From assembly GCF_024494575.1 (NCBI RefSeq), contig NZ_JANHDO010000002.1, positions 186,001 to 250,000 of the forward strand: a stretch of DNA of 64,000 nucleotides. Reading direction: 5' to 3'. Positions 1 to 8,473 of this stretch are shown here, piece after piece (the stretch's first letter is position 1; the number at the start of each line of letters is the position of its first letter). The translations under genes and the position numbers were made by a program. Source of the DNA: Halorubrum salinum (GTDB lineage: Archaea > Halobacteriota > Halobacteria > Halobacteriales > Haloferacaceae). Under the pieces are notes generated by a model that was given only the letters and a program-made list of their open reading frames with translations, made no database searches and was not told where the DNA came from.

Positions 1-635
1 TCGTCGCCCGCGTGCCCGCCGGCACGGAGGGGGGAAGACTCGTCGGCGTCGTCGCCGACGCCGACTCGGTGAAATCGAGCGCCGCTGACGCCGTCACCGC
101 CCTCCGCGATCGCGGCCTCGACGTGATGCTGATCACGGGCGACAACGAGCGCACCGCGCGTGCGGTCGCCGAGCGCGTCGGGATCGACCCCGGAAACGTC
201 CGCGCCGAAGTCCTCCCGGAGGACAAATCTGACGCGGTGGAAGCGATTCAGGAGGACGGCCGCAAGGCGATGATGGTCGGTGACGGCGTCAACGACGCGC
301 CGGCGCTCGCGGTCGCACACGTCGGGACCGCCATCGGGAGCGGTACCGACGTCGCGATCGAGGCCGCGGACGTGACGCTGATGCGCGACGACCCGCTCGA
401 CGTGGTTCGGGCGATCCGCGTCTCCGACGCCACCCTTCAGAAGATCAAACAGAACCTCGTGTGGGCGCTCGGCTACAACACGGCGATGATCCCGCTGGCG
501 TCGCTCGGGCTGCTCCAGCCCGCGCTCGCAGCCGCGGCGATGGCCTTCTCCAGCGTGAGCGTGCTCACCAACAGCCTGCTGTTCCGCCGGTACGAGCCCG
601 ACCGCGACTACCGGCTGCTCGGTCGGCTGCGGTGA
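1..635 (+). CDS. copA: Copper-translocating P-type ATPase, C-terminal part (5' end outside window)
   Basis: C-terminal portion of a P1B-type ATPase that exports Cu(I) across the cytoplasmic membrane using ATP. The reading frame is open from base 3 and the N-terminal metal-binding, transport and phosphorylation (DKTGT) regions lie before the window. Visible parts are the hinge motif GDGVNDAPAL of the P-domain, the preceding MLITGDN segment, and two final membrane helices. Those helices carry YN (YNTAMIPLASLG) and MxxSS (MAFSSVSVLTNSLL), the residues that form the Cu(I) site in the CopA subgroup, which is why copper is preferred over zinc or cobalt. It ends in a TGA at 633-635. Substrate is inferred from family motifs; the N-terminus cannot be judged. 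Confidence 0.9.
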   Translation, partial: VARVPAGTEGGRLVGVVADADSVKSSAADAVTALRDRGLDVMLITGDNERTARAVAERVGIDPGNVRAEVLPEDKSDAVEAIQEDGRKAMMVGDGVNDAPALAVAHVGTAIGSGTDVAIEAADVTLMRDDPLDVVRAIRVSDATLQKIKQNLVWALGYNTAMIPLASLGLLQPALAAAAMAFSSVSVLTNSLLFRRYEPDRDYRLLGRLR

Positions 636-789
636 ACTCGGCGCGTCAAAATTTCGTATAGCGGTATTAAATTTATATCGGCGGTCCACTCGGCTCCAAC
701 GCTTCTGTCGGCTCATGCGACGGGCGTCGTCCGTGTATCCGCTCGACGGGATCGACCGGCTTTTTTCCGGGCGCGCCGTCGGCCCCGCT

Positions 790-1119
790 ATGGCTGACGA
801 GTTCGACCCCGAGAAGTTCGAGGACAAGTACGCCCACTACTTCAACGAGCTGCAGCGGGCGTACAAGAACGCGTTCAACCAGATGAACGACCGGTACGAC
901 TCGGAGCTGATCCACGGGATCGACCAGACGGTGCTCAACGAGTCCGAGCCGTTCTACGAGGACGGCGAGTTCTACGTCGAACTCCCGGAGGATCCCCGCG
1001 AGCGCATTCAGGGTGCCGTCCCCGTCGACGACGAGACGTTCGAGGAGACGCTCGACGAGTACGTCGACCGTATCGAGACGGAGCTGTATCGGACGCTCGG
1101 CGTCGACCGACCGGAGTGA
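790..1119 (+). CDS. Small acidic haloarchaeal protein, DUF5783-like
   Basis: 109-residue soluble acidic protein beginning MADEFDPEKFEDKYAHYF and rich in Tyr, Asp and Glu. It has no membrane segment or signal peptide. I recognise the opening and the central 'VLNESEPFYE' stretch as typical of a haloarchaeal family of about this length (DUF5783, from memory), whose function is unknown. The frame is open from an ATG at 715, but the family resemblance starts at 790. A short T-tract (752-757) sits roughly 30 bases before 790, which fits a leaderless transcript. A stronger AT-rich stretch at about 664-680 could serve the earlier ATG, so the start is not fully settled. Confidence 0.7.
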   Translation: MADEFDPEKFEDKYAHYFNELQRAYKNAFNQMNDRYDSELIHGIDQTVLNESEPFYEDGEFYVELPEDPRERIQGAVPVDDETFEETLDEYVDRIETELYRTLGVDRPE

Positions 1120-1215
1120 ACGCGTTCGCTCGGTTCACTGCCCGAAGCGTCGATTTTCGCGGTTCCCGTTCGGTCGAACCAAAGGCATAAGCCCGCCGAC
1201 CGCCAACTCTCGGGC

Positions 1216-1590
1216 ATGAGCACGGATACGAGCGACGCGGACAACGACCTCCGCGAGCGGATCACGAACTTCCTGCGGCGCAACTTCCCGCAGATTCAGA
1301 TGCACGGCGGGAGCGCCGCGATCAGCCACCTCGACCGCGAGAACGGGGAGGTGACGGTGCAACTCGGCGGCGCGTGTTCCGGCTGCGGCATCTCGCCCAT
1401 GACGATCCAGGCGATCAAGTCGCGAATGGTCAAGGAGATTCCCGAGATCGAGACGGTCCACGCCGACACCGGGATGGACGCGGGCGCGGACGGCGACCTC
1501 GGCGGCACCGGCGGGGGCATGTCGCCCTCGTTCCCCGGCGAGACGACGGACGACGGCGGCGACGACGAAGGACCGCAGGCCCCGTTCTGA
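1216..1590 (+). CDS. NifU-like Fe-S cluster scaffold/carrier protein
   Basis: 124-residue protein with a NifU C-terminal (Nfu) domain over roughly residues 10-85. The domain contains the CSGC motif (GACSGCGISPMT) that coordinates a transferable 4Fe-4S cluster between two subunits. The N-terminus LRERITNFLRRNFPQIQMHGG is the usual Nfu opening. The last 40 residues are a Gly/Asp-rich disordered halophilic tail. The role is delivery of Fe-S clusters to apoproteins in the cytoplasm. An AT-rich element (GCATAAG) lies about 25 bases before the ATG. No suf or isc genes are adjacent, so it appears to be a stand-alone carrier. Confidence 0.88.
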   Translation: MSTDTSDADNDLRERITNFLRRNFPQIQMHGGSAAISHLDRENGEVTVQLGGACSGCGISPMTIQAIKSRMVKEIPEIETVHADTGMDAGADGDLGGTGGGMSPSFPGETTDDGGDDEGPQAPF

Positions 1591-1756
1591 ATCGCTGACG
1601 CCCGCAGCGTCTTCGCTTCTCACAGCAGTCGAGTGCCGATAGCGACAGCCGGTACCACGCTGCGCGTCTGTAAACTATTGAGTGCTATATCAATTCGGCG
1701 TCCCGTTCCCGGCCGCGACTGAAGACTTTTTGCCCCCGGCGGTCGTTGGCGCGTCC

Positions 1757-2176
1757 ATGCATCACCGAGAAGTGGAGACGACTGCGGAGTACGTCGCGCG
1801 GTTCGAGACCGGTGCCGATTGGCGCGAGGAGATAGAGGACCTCGCCCGCGCGGAAGACGTCGAGGCGGGCTGGTTCACGGCGCTCGGTGCGGTCCAAGAC
1901 GCCGACGTGTGGTTCTACGACCAGGAGGACACCGAGTACCAGTCGGTGACGTTCGACGAGCCGCTGGAGGTCGCCGCCTGCGTCGGCAACGTCTCGCTCT
2001 TGGAGGGCGACGTGTTCGCGCACACGCACGCCGTGCTCTCGCGGCCGAGCGGACAGGCGCTCGCCGGCCACCTCGACTCCGCGACGGTCTGGGCGGGCGA
2101 GTGTCACCTGCGGGCGTTCGACGAGCCGCTGGAGCGCGAACACGACCCGACGACCGACCTCGACTTATGGCTCTGA
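1757..2176 (+). CDS. PPC (DUF296) domain protein, putative DNA-binding
   Basis: 139-residue protein made almost entirely of one PPC domain (plants and prokaryotes conserved, DUF296). Visible signatures are the central GWFTALGAV segment and the metal-site-like HTH cluster in VFAHTHAVLS, followed by GHLDSATVWAGECH. Archaeal members form trimers. DNA binding is known for plant AT-hook relatives, while the archaeal role is unclear. The ATG at 1757 is chosen over upstream in-frame codons because homology begins at MHHREVE and a T-rich box (CTTTTTG) is about 30 bases upstream. It ends 16 bases before the PolD gene and may be co-transcribed with it. Confidence 0.8.
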   Translation: MHHREVETTAEYVARFETGADWREEIEDLARAEDVEAGWFTALGAVQDADVWFYDQEDTEYQSVTFDEPLEVAACVGNVSLLEGDVFAHTHAVLSRPSGQALAGHLDSATVWAGECHLRAFDEPLEREHDPTTDLDLWL

Positions 2177-2192
2177 GCCCGCGTCGGCGGCG

Positions 2193-5100
2193 ATGAGGCC
2201 CGACGACGAGCGCTACTTCGCCCGGATCGAAGACCGGCTCGACGAGGCCTGGGACGTCGCGGAGGCCGCGAAACGGCAGGGACACGATCCGGAGCCCGAA
2301 ATCGAGATCCCGGTCGCGCGCGACATGGCCGACCGCGTCGAGAACATCCTGGGTATCGACGGCGTCGCAGAGCGCGTTCGCGAGCTAGAGGGCGAGATGT
2401 CCCGCGAAGAGGCGGCCCTAGAGCTCGTGAAGGACTTCGTCGACGGCAACGTGGGCGACTACGACTCCCGCGAGGGCAAAGTCGAAGGGGCGGTGCGGAC
2501 CGCGGTCGCGCTGCTCACCGAGGGGGTCGTCGCCGCGCCGATCGAGGGGATCGACCGCGTCGAACTGCTGGAGAACGACGACGGCACGGAGTTCGTCAAC
2601 GTCTACTACGCCGGACCGATCCGCTCCGCGGGCGGCACCGCGCAGGCGCTGTCGGTGCTCGTGGCCGACTACGCCCGGTCGCTCCTGGGCATCGACGAGT
2701 ACAAGCCGCGAGACGAGGAGGTGGAGCGGTACGCCGAGGAGATCGCGCTGTACGACACGGAGACGGGCCTCCAGTACACGCCGAAAGACAAGGAGTCGAA
2801 GTTCATCGCCAAGCACATCCCCATCATGCTGGACGGGGAGGCGACCAGCGACGAGGAGGTCTCTGGGTTCCGCGACTTAGAGCGCGTCGACACCAACTCC
2901 GCCCGCGGCGGGATGTGTCTCGTCGCCGCCGAGGGGATCGCGCTCAAGGCCCCGAAGATCCAGCGATACACACGCGACCTCGACGAGGTCGACTGGCCGT
3001 GGCTCCAAGACTTGATCGACGGGACGATCGGGAAAGACGGGTCCGGCGACGGCGACGCGGCCGAGGGAGACGAAGATCCCGGCAGTGATGATGGCGACGT
3101 ACCGGCCGACGAGTCCGCCGATTCCGACGCGAGTGAACTCGACGAGACGGACGGAGACGAGCCGGCGGGCCCGCCGCGGGCGGAGCCCGCCCAGAAGTTC
3201 CTGCGGGACCTCATCGCCGGCCGGCCGGTGTTCACCCACCCGAGCGAAGCGGGCGGGTTCCGGCTCCGATACGGCCGCGCGCGAAACCACGGGTTCGCGA
3301 CCGGCGGCGTCCACCCCGCGACGATGCACATCGTCGACGACTTCCTCGCGGCCGGCACGCAGATCAAGACGGAGCGCCCGGGGAAGGCCCACGGCGTCGT
3401 CCCCGTCGACTCCATCGACGGCCCGACCGTCCGCCTCGCTAACGGCGAGGTCCGTCAGATAAACGACCCCGAGGAGGCGAAGGCGGTCCGAAACGGCATC
3501 GAGAAGGTGCTCGATCTGGGCGAGTACCTCGTCAACTACGGGGAGTTCATCGAGAACAACCACGCGCTCGCGCCCGCCTCGTACGTGTACGAGTGGTGGG
3601 TGAAGGAGTTCGAGGCCGCGGGCGCGGACGTGCAAGCGTTCTCCGACGACCCGAACGTCGACCTCGAACACCCGAGCGTCGAGGCGGCGCTCGACTGGGC
3701 CACGGCGTACGACTGTCCGCTCCACCCCGAGTACACCTACCTCTGGCACGACGTCTCTGTCGAGGCGTTCGAGGCGCTCGCCGACGCGGTCGCCGCCGGC
3801 GACGTGGTCGAGGGCGTGCTCGCCATCGAGCGCACGGAGACGACGCGGGAGACGCTGGAAGCGCTTCTCGTCGAACACGCCGCCACGCCGGACGCGCTCC
3901 GCATCCCCACGTGGCGGCCGCTGGCGCGCTCGCTCGGCGTCGACGACGGGCTTCGAAAGACGTGGTCCTCGGCGGACCTCTCGGCGGACGCCCGCGAGTG
4001 GGCGGACGGCGACAACGCGGTTCGCGCGGTCAACGAGATGGCCCCGTTCGAGATACGCGAACGCGCGCCGACCCGGATCGGCAACCGGATGGGCCGCCCG
4101 GAGAAGTCCGAGAGCCGCGACCTCTCGCCCGCGGTCCACACCCTGTTCCCGATCACCGAGGCCGGCGGCCCTCAGCGGGACGTCGCGGAGGCCGCGAGCG
4201 TGATGGACGACCAGGGCCGTCGCGGTCGGCTGGAGGTGGAGATCGCGGAGCGCGTCTGTCCCGACTGCGGCGATCACACCTACCGCGCGCTGTGTCCCGA
4301 CTGCGAGACGCACACCGATCTCCGCTACGAGTGCGGCGGGTGCGGGACGGTGTGCGAGCCCGACGAGGCCGGTCGCGTCGTCTGCCCGCGCTGCGAGTGG
4401 GAGGTGACTGCAGCGGATCGCCGGGAGATAGACGTGAACGACGCCTACCGCTCGGCGATGGAGACGGTCGGCGAACGCGAGTCGGCCTTCGAGATCCTGA
4501 AGGGCGTCCAGGGGCTCACCTCGCGGAACAAGACTCCGGAGCCGATAGAGAAGGGGATCTTACGCGCGAAAAACGGCGTCACCTCGTTCAAGGACGGGAC
4601 GGTCAGGTACGACATGACCGACCTCCCGGTCACGGCGGTCCGCCCGGAGGAACTCGACGTCACCGCAGACCACTTCCGGGAGTTGGGCTACGAGACGGAC
4701 ATCGACGGCGAGCCCCTGCGCCACGACGACCAACTGATCGAACTGCGGGTGCAGGACATCGTCCTCTCGGACGGCGCGGCAGAGCACATGCTGAAGACCG
4801 CGGACTTCGTGGACGACCTCCTCGAACAGTTCTACGGGCTCGACCGCTTCTACGAGGTGAACGAGCGCGACGACCTCGTCGGCGAACTCGTCTTCGGGAT
4901 GGCCCCCCACACGAGCGCCGCGACCGTCGGGAGAGTGGTGGGATTCACCTCGGCCGCGGTCGGATACGCGCATCCGTACTTTCACGCCGCCAAGCGGCGG
5001 AACTGCTTCCATCCAGAGACGGAGATTGAATACCGAGACGACGCGGGATGGCACCGCGAAACGATCGAGACGTTCGTCGAGGAACGACTGGATAGTCCCG

Positions 5101-6290
5101 AGGTCGACGACTTCGGAACGCTCGTCGATGAGACCGACGCCGACATCGAGGTTCCGTCGATCGACGAACGCGGAAACAGGTCGATGCAGCCGGTAACTGC
5201 CGTTTCGAAACACCCGAGCCAAGACCATCTCATTCGGGTCGAGACTCGGCGCGGGCGTTCGATCCGCGTGACGCCTGACCACACGATGCTACGAGTCGCC
5301 GATGGGGGTGTTCAAAAGGTCGACGCGAACGAACTGGAGACCGGAGATACGGTTCCCGCGAGTCAGCCACAGCAGAACGCATCGGCGGGTGCCGTCACTA
5401 TCACGGCGACAGACGGCGGAATCGAGGCCGACGAGGTAACGTCGGTCTCGTTCCTCGAAAGCGATGTCGAGTACACGTACAATCTCACCGTCGCCGAGAC
5501 GCACACGCTCGCGGCGAACGATCTGCTGGTCGCTCAGTGTGACGGCGACGAGGATTGCGTGATGCTGCTCATGGACGGTCTCCTCAACTTCTCGAAGACG
5601 TTCTTGCCGGACCAGCGAGGCGGTCGCATGGACGCGCCGCTCGTGATGTCCTCGCGGATCGATCCCGCCGAGATCGACGACGAGGCGCACAACGTCGACA
5701 TCGTGCGCGAGTACCCGCTGGAGCTGTACGAGGCGTCGCTGGAGATGGCTGATCCGGAAGACGTCGAGGAGCTGATCCAGATCGGCGAGGACACGCTCGG
5801 GACAGACGACGAGTACCACGGGTTCGACCACACCCACGACACCACGGACATCGCGATGGGGCCGGATCTCTCGGCGTACAAGACGCTCGGCGACATGATG
5901 GAGAAGATGGACGCGCAGTTGGAACTCGCTCGGAAGCTTCGCGCGGTCGACGAGACGGACGTGGCGGAGCGCGTCATCGAGTATCACTTCCTACCGGACA
6001 TCATCGGGAACCTGCGCGCGTTCTCGCGACAGGAGACGCGGTGTCTCGACTGCGGCGAGAAGTACCGCCGGATGCCGCTTTCGGGCGAGTGCCGCGAGTG
6101 CGGCGGCCGGGTGAACCTCACCGTCCACGAGGGCTCCGTGAGCAAGTACGTGGACACGGCGATAGAGGTCGCAGACCGGTTCGGCTGTCGGCCCTACACG
6201 AAACAGCGGCTGAAGGTGTTAGACGAGTCGCTGGAGTCGATATTCGAGGACGACACCAACAAGCAGTCGGGCATCGCGGACTTCATGTAG
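2193..6290 (+). CDS. polC: DNA polymerase D large (catalytic) subunit DP2, intein-containing precursor
   Basis: 1,365-residue precursor of the catalytic subunit of the archaeal replicative polymerase PolD. Removing the intein leaves about 1,187 residues, normal for haloarchaeal DP2. Recognisable regions are the N-terminal family block (NVYYAGPIRSAGGTAQALS), an Asp/Glu-rich halophilic linker around residues 275-330, and a zinc-binding cluster with repeated CxxC near 690-735. The core follows, and a C-terminal zinc ribbon (CLDCGEKYR...CRECGG) precedes the end. The catalytic-core segment around NCDGDEDC is split by the intein. The small exonuclease subunit DP1 is not in this window. The gene follows the PPC gene by 16 bases and is followed 61 bases later by rnhA, another replication/repair gene. 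Confidence 0.95.
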   Translation: MRPDDERYFARIEDRLDEAWDVAEAAKRQGHDPEPEIEIPVARDMADRVENILGIDGVAERVRELEGEMSREEAALELVKDFVDGNVGDYDSREGKVEGAVRTAVALLTEGVVAAPIEGIDRVELLENDDGTEFVNVYYAGPIRSAGGTAQALSVLVADYARSLLGIDEYKPRDEEVERYAEEIALYDTETGLQYTPKDKESKFIAKHIPIMLDGEATSDEEVSGFRDLERVDTNSARGGMCLVAAEGIALKAPKIQRYTRDLDEVDWPWLQDLIDGTIGKDGSGDGDAAEGDEDPGSDDGDVPADESADSDASELDETDGDEPAGPPRAEPAQKFLRDLIAGRPVFTHPSEAGGFRLRYGRARNHGFATGGVHPATMHIVDDFLAAGTQIKTERPGKAHGVVPVDSIDGPTVRLANGEVRQINDPEEAKAVRNGIEKVLDLGEYLVNYGEFIENNHALAPASYVYEWWVKEFEAAGADVQAFSDDPNVDLEHPSVEAALDWATAYDCPLHPEYTYLWHDVSVEAFEALADAVAAGDVVEGVLAIERTETTRETLEALLVEHAATPDALRIPTWRPLARSLGVDDGLRKTWSSADLSADAREWADGDNAVRAVNEMAPFEIRERAPTRIGNRMGRPEKSESRDLSPAVHTLFPITEAGGPQRDVAEAASVMDDQGRRGRLEVEIAERVCPDCGDHTYRALCPDCETHTDLRYECGGCGTVCEPDEAGRVVCPRCEWEVTAADRREIDVNDAYRSAMETVGERESAFEILKGVQGLTSRNKTPEPIEKGILRAKNGVTSFKDGTVRYDMTDLPVTAVRPEELDVTADHFRELGYETDIDGEPLRHDDQLIELRVQDIVLSDGAAEHMLKTADFVDDLLEQFYGLDRFYEVNERDDLVGELVFGMAPHTSAATVGRVVGFTSAAVGYAHPYFHAAKRRNCFHPETEIEYRDDAGWHRETIETFVEERLDSPEVDDFGTLVDETDADIEVPSIDERGNRSMQPVTAVSKHPSQDHLIRVETRRGRSIRVTPDHTMLRVADGGVQKVDANELETGDTVPASQPQQNASAGAVTITATDGGIEADEVTSVSFLESDVEYTYNLTVAETHTLAANDLLVAQCDGDEDCVMLLMDGLLNFSKTFLPDQRGGRMDAPLVMSSRIDPAEIDDEAHNVDIVREYPLELYEASLEMADPEDVEELIQIGEDTLGTDDEYHGFDHTHDTTDIAMGPDLSAYKTLGDMMEKMDAQLELARKLRAVDETDVAERVIEYHFLPDIIGNLRAFSRQETRCLDCGEKYRRMPLSGECRECGGRVNLTVHEGSVSKYVDTAIEVADRFGCRPYTKQRLKVLDESLESIFEDDTNKQSGIADFM
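5004..5537 (+). other. Mini-intein within PolD large subunit (178 residues)
   Basis: In-frame protein-splicing element occupying residues 938-1115 of the precursor. It starts with Cys (CFHPETEIEY, block A) directly after KRRN, and the extein resumes with CDGDEDC, an expected continuous PolD motif. Block B is visible as TPDHTML, and block F as YNLTVAETHTLA. The final residues are LLVAQ followed by the +1 Cys, so the C-terminal splicing residue is Gln rather than Asn and the penultimate residue is Ala rather than His. No LAGLIDADG endonuclease fits in 178 residues. The DNA looks less GC-rich and uses more AGA/CGA/GGA-type codons than its flanks, consistent with horizontal origin. Confidence 0.93.
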
Positions 6291-6351
6291 CGCGGATCGA
6301 CGCGCGATCCGGACGGACAGCCATTTGTTTCACAGACACGCACCTCCGCGT

Positions 6352-6948
6352 ATGCCGACACTCGACTGCGATCCGGCGGTCGCCCGGGACCGCCTGACCG
6401 ACGCGGGCGTCCGGATCGAGGAGGGGAACACCGCTCACGAGCGGTGGCGCGCCGAGCGCGACGGGGCGGTCGCCGTCGCGTACGACGACAAGGTCGTGGT
6501 CCAGGGAGGCGACCCGACGCGGCTCACGGGCCTGCTTTCGGACGGCGGCGGCCGCGCGCACGTCTACTTCGACGGCGCATCGCGCGGGAACCCCGGACCG
6601 GGTGCGGTCGGATGGTGTCTCGTCACGTCGGACGGCATCGTCGCCGAGGGCGGCGAGCGGATCGGCCGCGTCACGAACAATCAGGCGGAGTACGCCGCGC
6701 TGATCCGCGCGCTCGAAGCCGCGGACGAGTACGGGTTCGACGAGATCGACGTTCGCGGGGACTCGGAGCTAATCGTCAAGCAGGTTCGCGGGGAGTGGAA
6801 CGCGAACGATCCCGAACTCCGCGAGAAGCGGGTGCGGGTCCGGGAGCTGTTGGACCGGTTCGACCGGTGGTCACTCGGGCACGTTCCGCGGGAGATAAAC
6901 GCGCGCGCCGACGAGCTGGCTAACGAGGCACTCGATGACCGAAACTGA
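6352..6948 (+). CDS. rnhA: Ribonuclease HI
   Basis: 198-residue enzyme that cleaves the RNA strand of RNA-DNA hybrids (primers, R-loops). The C-terminal RNase H fold starts near residue 67. All four acidic catalytic residues are visible: Asp in YFDGASRGNPGPGA, Glu in NQAEYAAL, Asp in GDSELIVKQ, and Asp in ARADELANEA. The roughly 65-residue N-terminal extension (PTLDCDPAVARDRL...) is a haloarchaeal feature; haloarchaeal RNases HI lack the basic protrusion of the E. coli enzyme. The ATG at 6352 is preferred because the upstream extension to 6325 is not family-like. Its end overlaps the next gene by 14 bases, indicating an operon. Confidence 0.93.
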   Translation: MPTLDCDPAVARDRLTDAGVRIEEGNTAHERWRAERDGAVAVAYDDKVVVQGGDPTRLTGLLSDGGGRAHVYFDGASRGNPGPGAVGWCLVTSDGIVAEGGERIGRVTNNQAEYAALIRALEAADEYGFDEIDVRGDSELIVKQVRGEWNANDPELREKRVRVRELLDRFDRWSLGHVPREINARADELANEALDDRN

Positions 6949-7621
6949 CGAGGAGCCCCCGGAGTGGGCGCGAGAACGGGCGCGAGAACTGATGGAGGCC
7001 GATGACGACGCCGAGAGCGGCGGGGAGTCTCCCGAGAGCGACGACGCGGACGGCGCTGTCGGCGATCGCGCTCCCGACATCCCGGTCGACATCGTCGACG
7101 AGGCGGAGCGGCTCACTCGGCTCGCGCGGCGGACGGACGACGACGCGGCGGCCGGATTTTACCGCGAGCGGCGCGACGAACTCGTCAGGGGGTACGACTA
7201 CGTCCCGCGGCTCCGATCGGACGATGACACCCTCGTGTTGTACCCCGACGAGTGGATGGCCGACGGGACCGTCCAACTCGACCGGATCGAGACCACCGAG
7301 CGCGCGGTCGAAGTGTCGCTGTCGGGGCCGGGCGACGCGGACCGCTTTCAGGAGGTCGCTGCGTACAACGACGACGTCGCGGCCGCGGTCGCAGAGCGCG
7401 AGGCCGACGTGCACGCCGACACCGCTCGCACGTTCGCGGCGTTCATGAGCAACCACTACGTCCGCCCGGTCGACGACGCCACGCCGGACATGCGCGCGGA
7501 GTTCAGAGAGGAGTACCTCGTCCGCAACGGCTGGCCGAGCGAGGAACAGCTCGCTATCGTCGACGAGTCTCTGTCGGTGATCGAGACGGTTGCCGCCGAC
7601 GTCGACGGTCCCGACGCCTGA
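6935..7621 (+). CDS. rnhA operon protein, function unknown
   Basis: 228-residue soluble acidic protein whose start overlaps the end of rnhA by 14 bases, so the two are translated from one transcript. After a disordered acidic N-terminus (to about residue 55) there is a compact region containing VDEAERLTRLARRTDDDAA, a YPDEWM motif, and a C-terminal part (AAFMSNHYVRPV) that looks helical. I recall haloarchaeal genomes naming this neighbour 'rnhA operon protein'. No catalytic motif, zinc cluster or membrane segment is visible. A role with RNase HI is suggested only by gene order. Confidence 0.8.
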   Translation: MTETDEEPPEWARERARELMEADDDAESGGESPESDDADGAVGDRAPDIPVDIVDEAERLTRLARRTDDDAAAGFYRERRDELVRGYDYVPRLRSDDDTLVLYPDEWMADGTVQLDRIETTERAVEVSLSGPGDADRFQEVAAYNDDVAAAVAEREADVHADTARTFAAFMSNHYVRPVDDATPDMRAEFREEYLVRNGWPSEEQLAIVDESLSVIETVAADVDGPDA

Positions 7622-7675
7622 CACCCCGCGGGGCCGTATCCGGCCGGCGCGTTCGACGACACCGTCGCTCTCCGT

Positions 7676-7695
7676 GTGAAAAACGCGGTTTTCAC
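7676..7695. terminator. Inverted repeat between convergent genes, possible bidirectional terminator
   Basis: GTGAAAA and TTTTCAC form a perfect 7-bp stem with a 6-base centre. It sits in the 163-base gap between the convergent rnhA-operon and PadR genes. Position suggests transcription termination for both; an operator is possible but both promoters are distant. Confidence 0.35.
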
Positions 7696-7784
7696 CGCGC
7701 TCGTGTGCCAAAACGAGGTATCATGGTCGTCGCTCGGTTCCGAACTCGGAAACGCCGCGTGTCAGCGCGCGCCCCCGCCGCCGG

Positions 7785-8144
7785 TCACTCTCCGAGGAGC
7801 GCGCGGACCTCGTCGTCGCGCGTCTCGTCGGTGACGAAGCGGTCGAGCACCCACTCGATCTGCCCGAGGACGACGTCGTGTCCGGCCTCGGTCAGCTCGT
7901 ACTGGTTCGTCCGCTTGTCGAGTTCGCTCTTCTCTACGAGCCCGTCGTCGACGAGGTCGTCCAGGTTCGGGTAGAGCCGCCCGTGGTTGACCTCAGACCC
8001 GTAGTACGATTCGAGCTCCCGCTTGATAGCGAGCCCGTACATGGGTTCTTCCGCGAGAATCGTGAGGATGTTCTGTTGGAACGCGGTGAGGTCCGACGCC
8101 GAGGGCGGTACATCTCCATCAGTGACTGATTGTGCCTCTGACAT
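7785..8144 (-). CDS. PadR-family transcriptional regulator
   Basis: 119-residue winged-helix regulator. After an acidic Ser/Asp-rich N-terminus of about 18 residues comes the PadR core LTAFQQNILTILAEEPMYGLAIKREL, with the family-typical 'YG' before the recognition region. This is followed by HGRLYPNLDDLVDDGLV and KRTNQYELTEAGHDVV. It lacks the long C-terminal dimer helix of classical PadR-s1 and fits the short PadR-s2 type common in haloarchaea. The in-frame region extends upstream to 8285, but the ATG at 8144 matches the family start. A TATA-like TTATAAT lies 24-30 bases upstream of it. Ligand and targets are unknown. Confidence 0.88.
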   Translation of the reverse strand: MSEAQSVTDGDVPPSASDLTAFQQNILTILAEEPMYGLAIKRELESYYGSEVNHGRLYPNLDDLVDDGLVEKSELDKRTNQYELTEAGHDVVLGQIEWVLDRFVTDETRDDEVRALLGE

Positions 8145-8174
8145 AGGTATGTGAAGGGTAGCCGAACTTATAAT
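8141..8174 (-). promoter_or_regulatory. PadR gene promoter with palindrome over the start codon
   Basis: TTATAAT at 8168-8174 is 24-30 bases before the minus-strand ATG (8142-8144), giving a leaderless transcript. ACATA-GG-TATGT (8141-8152) is a perfect 5-bp inverted repeat overlapping that start codon. It resembles the ATGT/ACAT half-sites of PadR operators and suggests autorepression. Confidence 0.5.
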
Positions 8175-8473
8175 CTTTCTCAAGGTTCGCGAGTCTGTGA
8201 ATATGTCATCCGAGCCGGGTGTGCGAATCTTGGGTGAACGGCGGTCTGGTGGCTGGCGCGTGATGATTTGGGTGACAGCACCCATGTGACCGATCGACTG
8301 CCGATCGAGACAAATCGCGAAAATCCGTCAAACATACCGGGCCGTTCGGATCGAATATCTCACCGACACTCCCGGACGAAATTACTGGTATCGGGGACGT
8401 TTCGACGGCAGTACCGCCGGGCGTCGTCGGAACCCGAAAGGACTTTGCGGGCTTTGGACACACTACCGGTCAC
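8145..8473. other. Intergenic region between PadR and pyrophosphatase genes (329 bases)
   Basis: Divergent intergenic stretch without a supportable gene. The left edge holds the PadR promoter. The ppa promoter must lie near the right edge, where only a weak T/A-containing box (ACTTTGC, about 30 bases before the ATG) is seen. No RNA gene or repeat was recognised in the middle. Confidence 0.5.

Noticed and set aside
715-789. Upstream ATG extending the DUF5783-like protein by 25 residues
   Set aside because: The extension is not family-like; kept only as an alternative because a strong AT-rich element lies before it.
2877-4313. 478-codon open frame antisense to the PolD gene
   Set aside because: Arg/Val/Asp-rich shadow frame caused by high GC; the sense frame has unmistakable PolD motifs.
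5004-5537. Homing endonuclease in the PolD intein
   Set aside because: Only 178 residues and no LAGLIDADG or HNH motif; it is a mini-intein.
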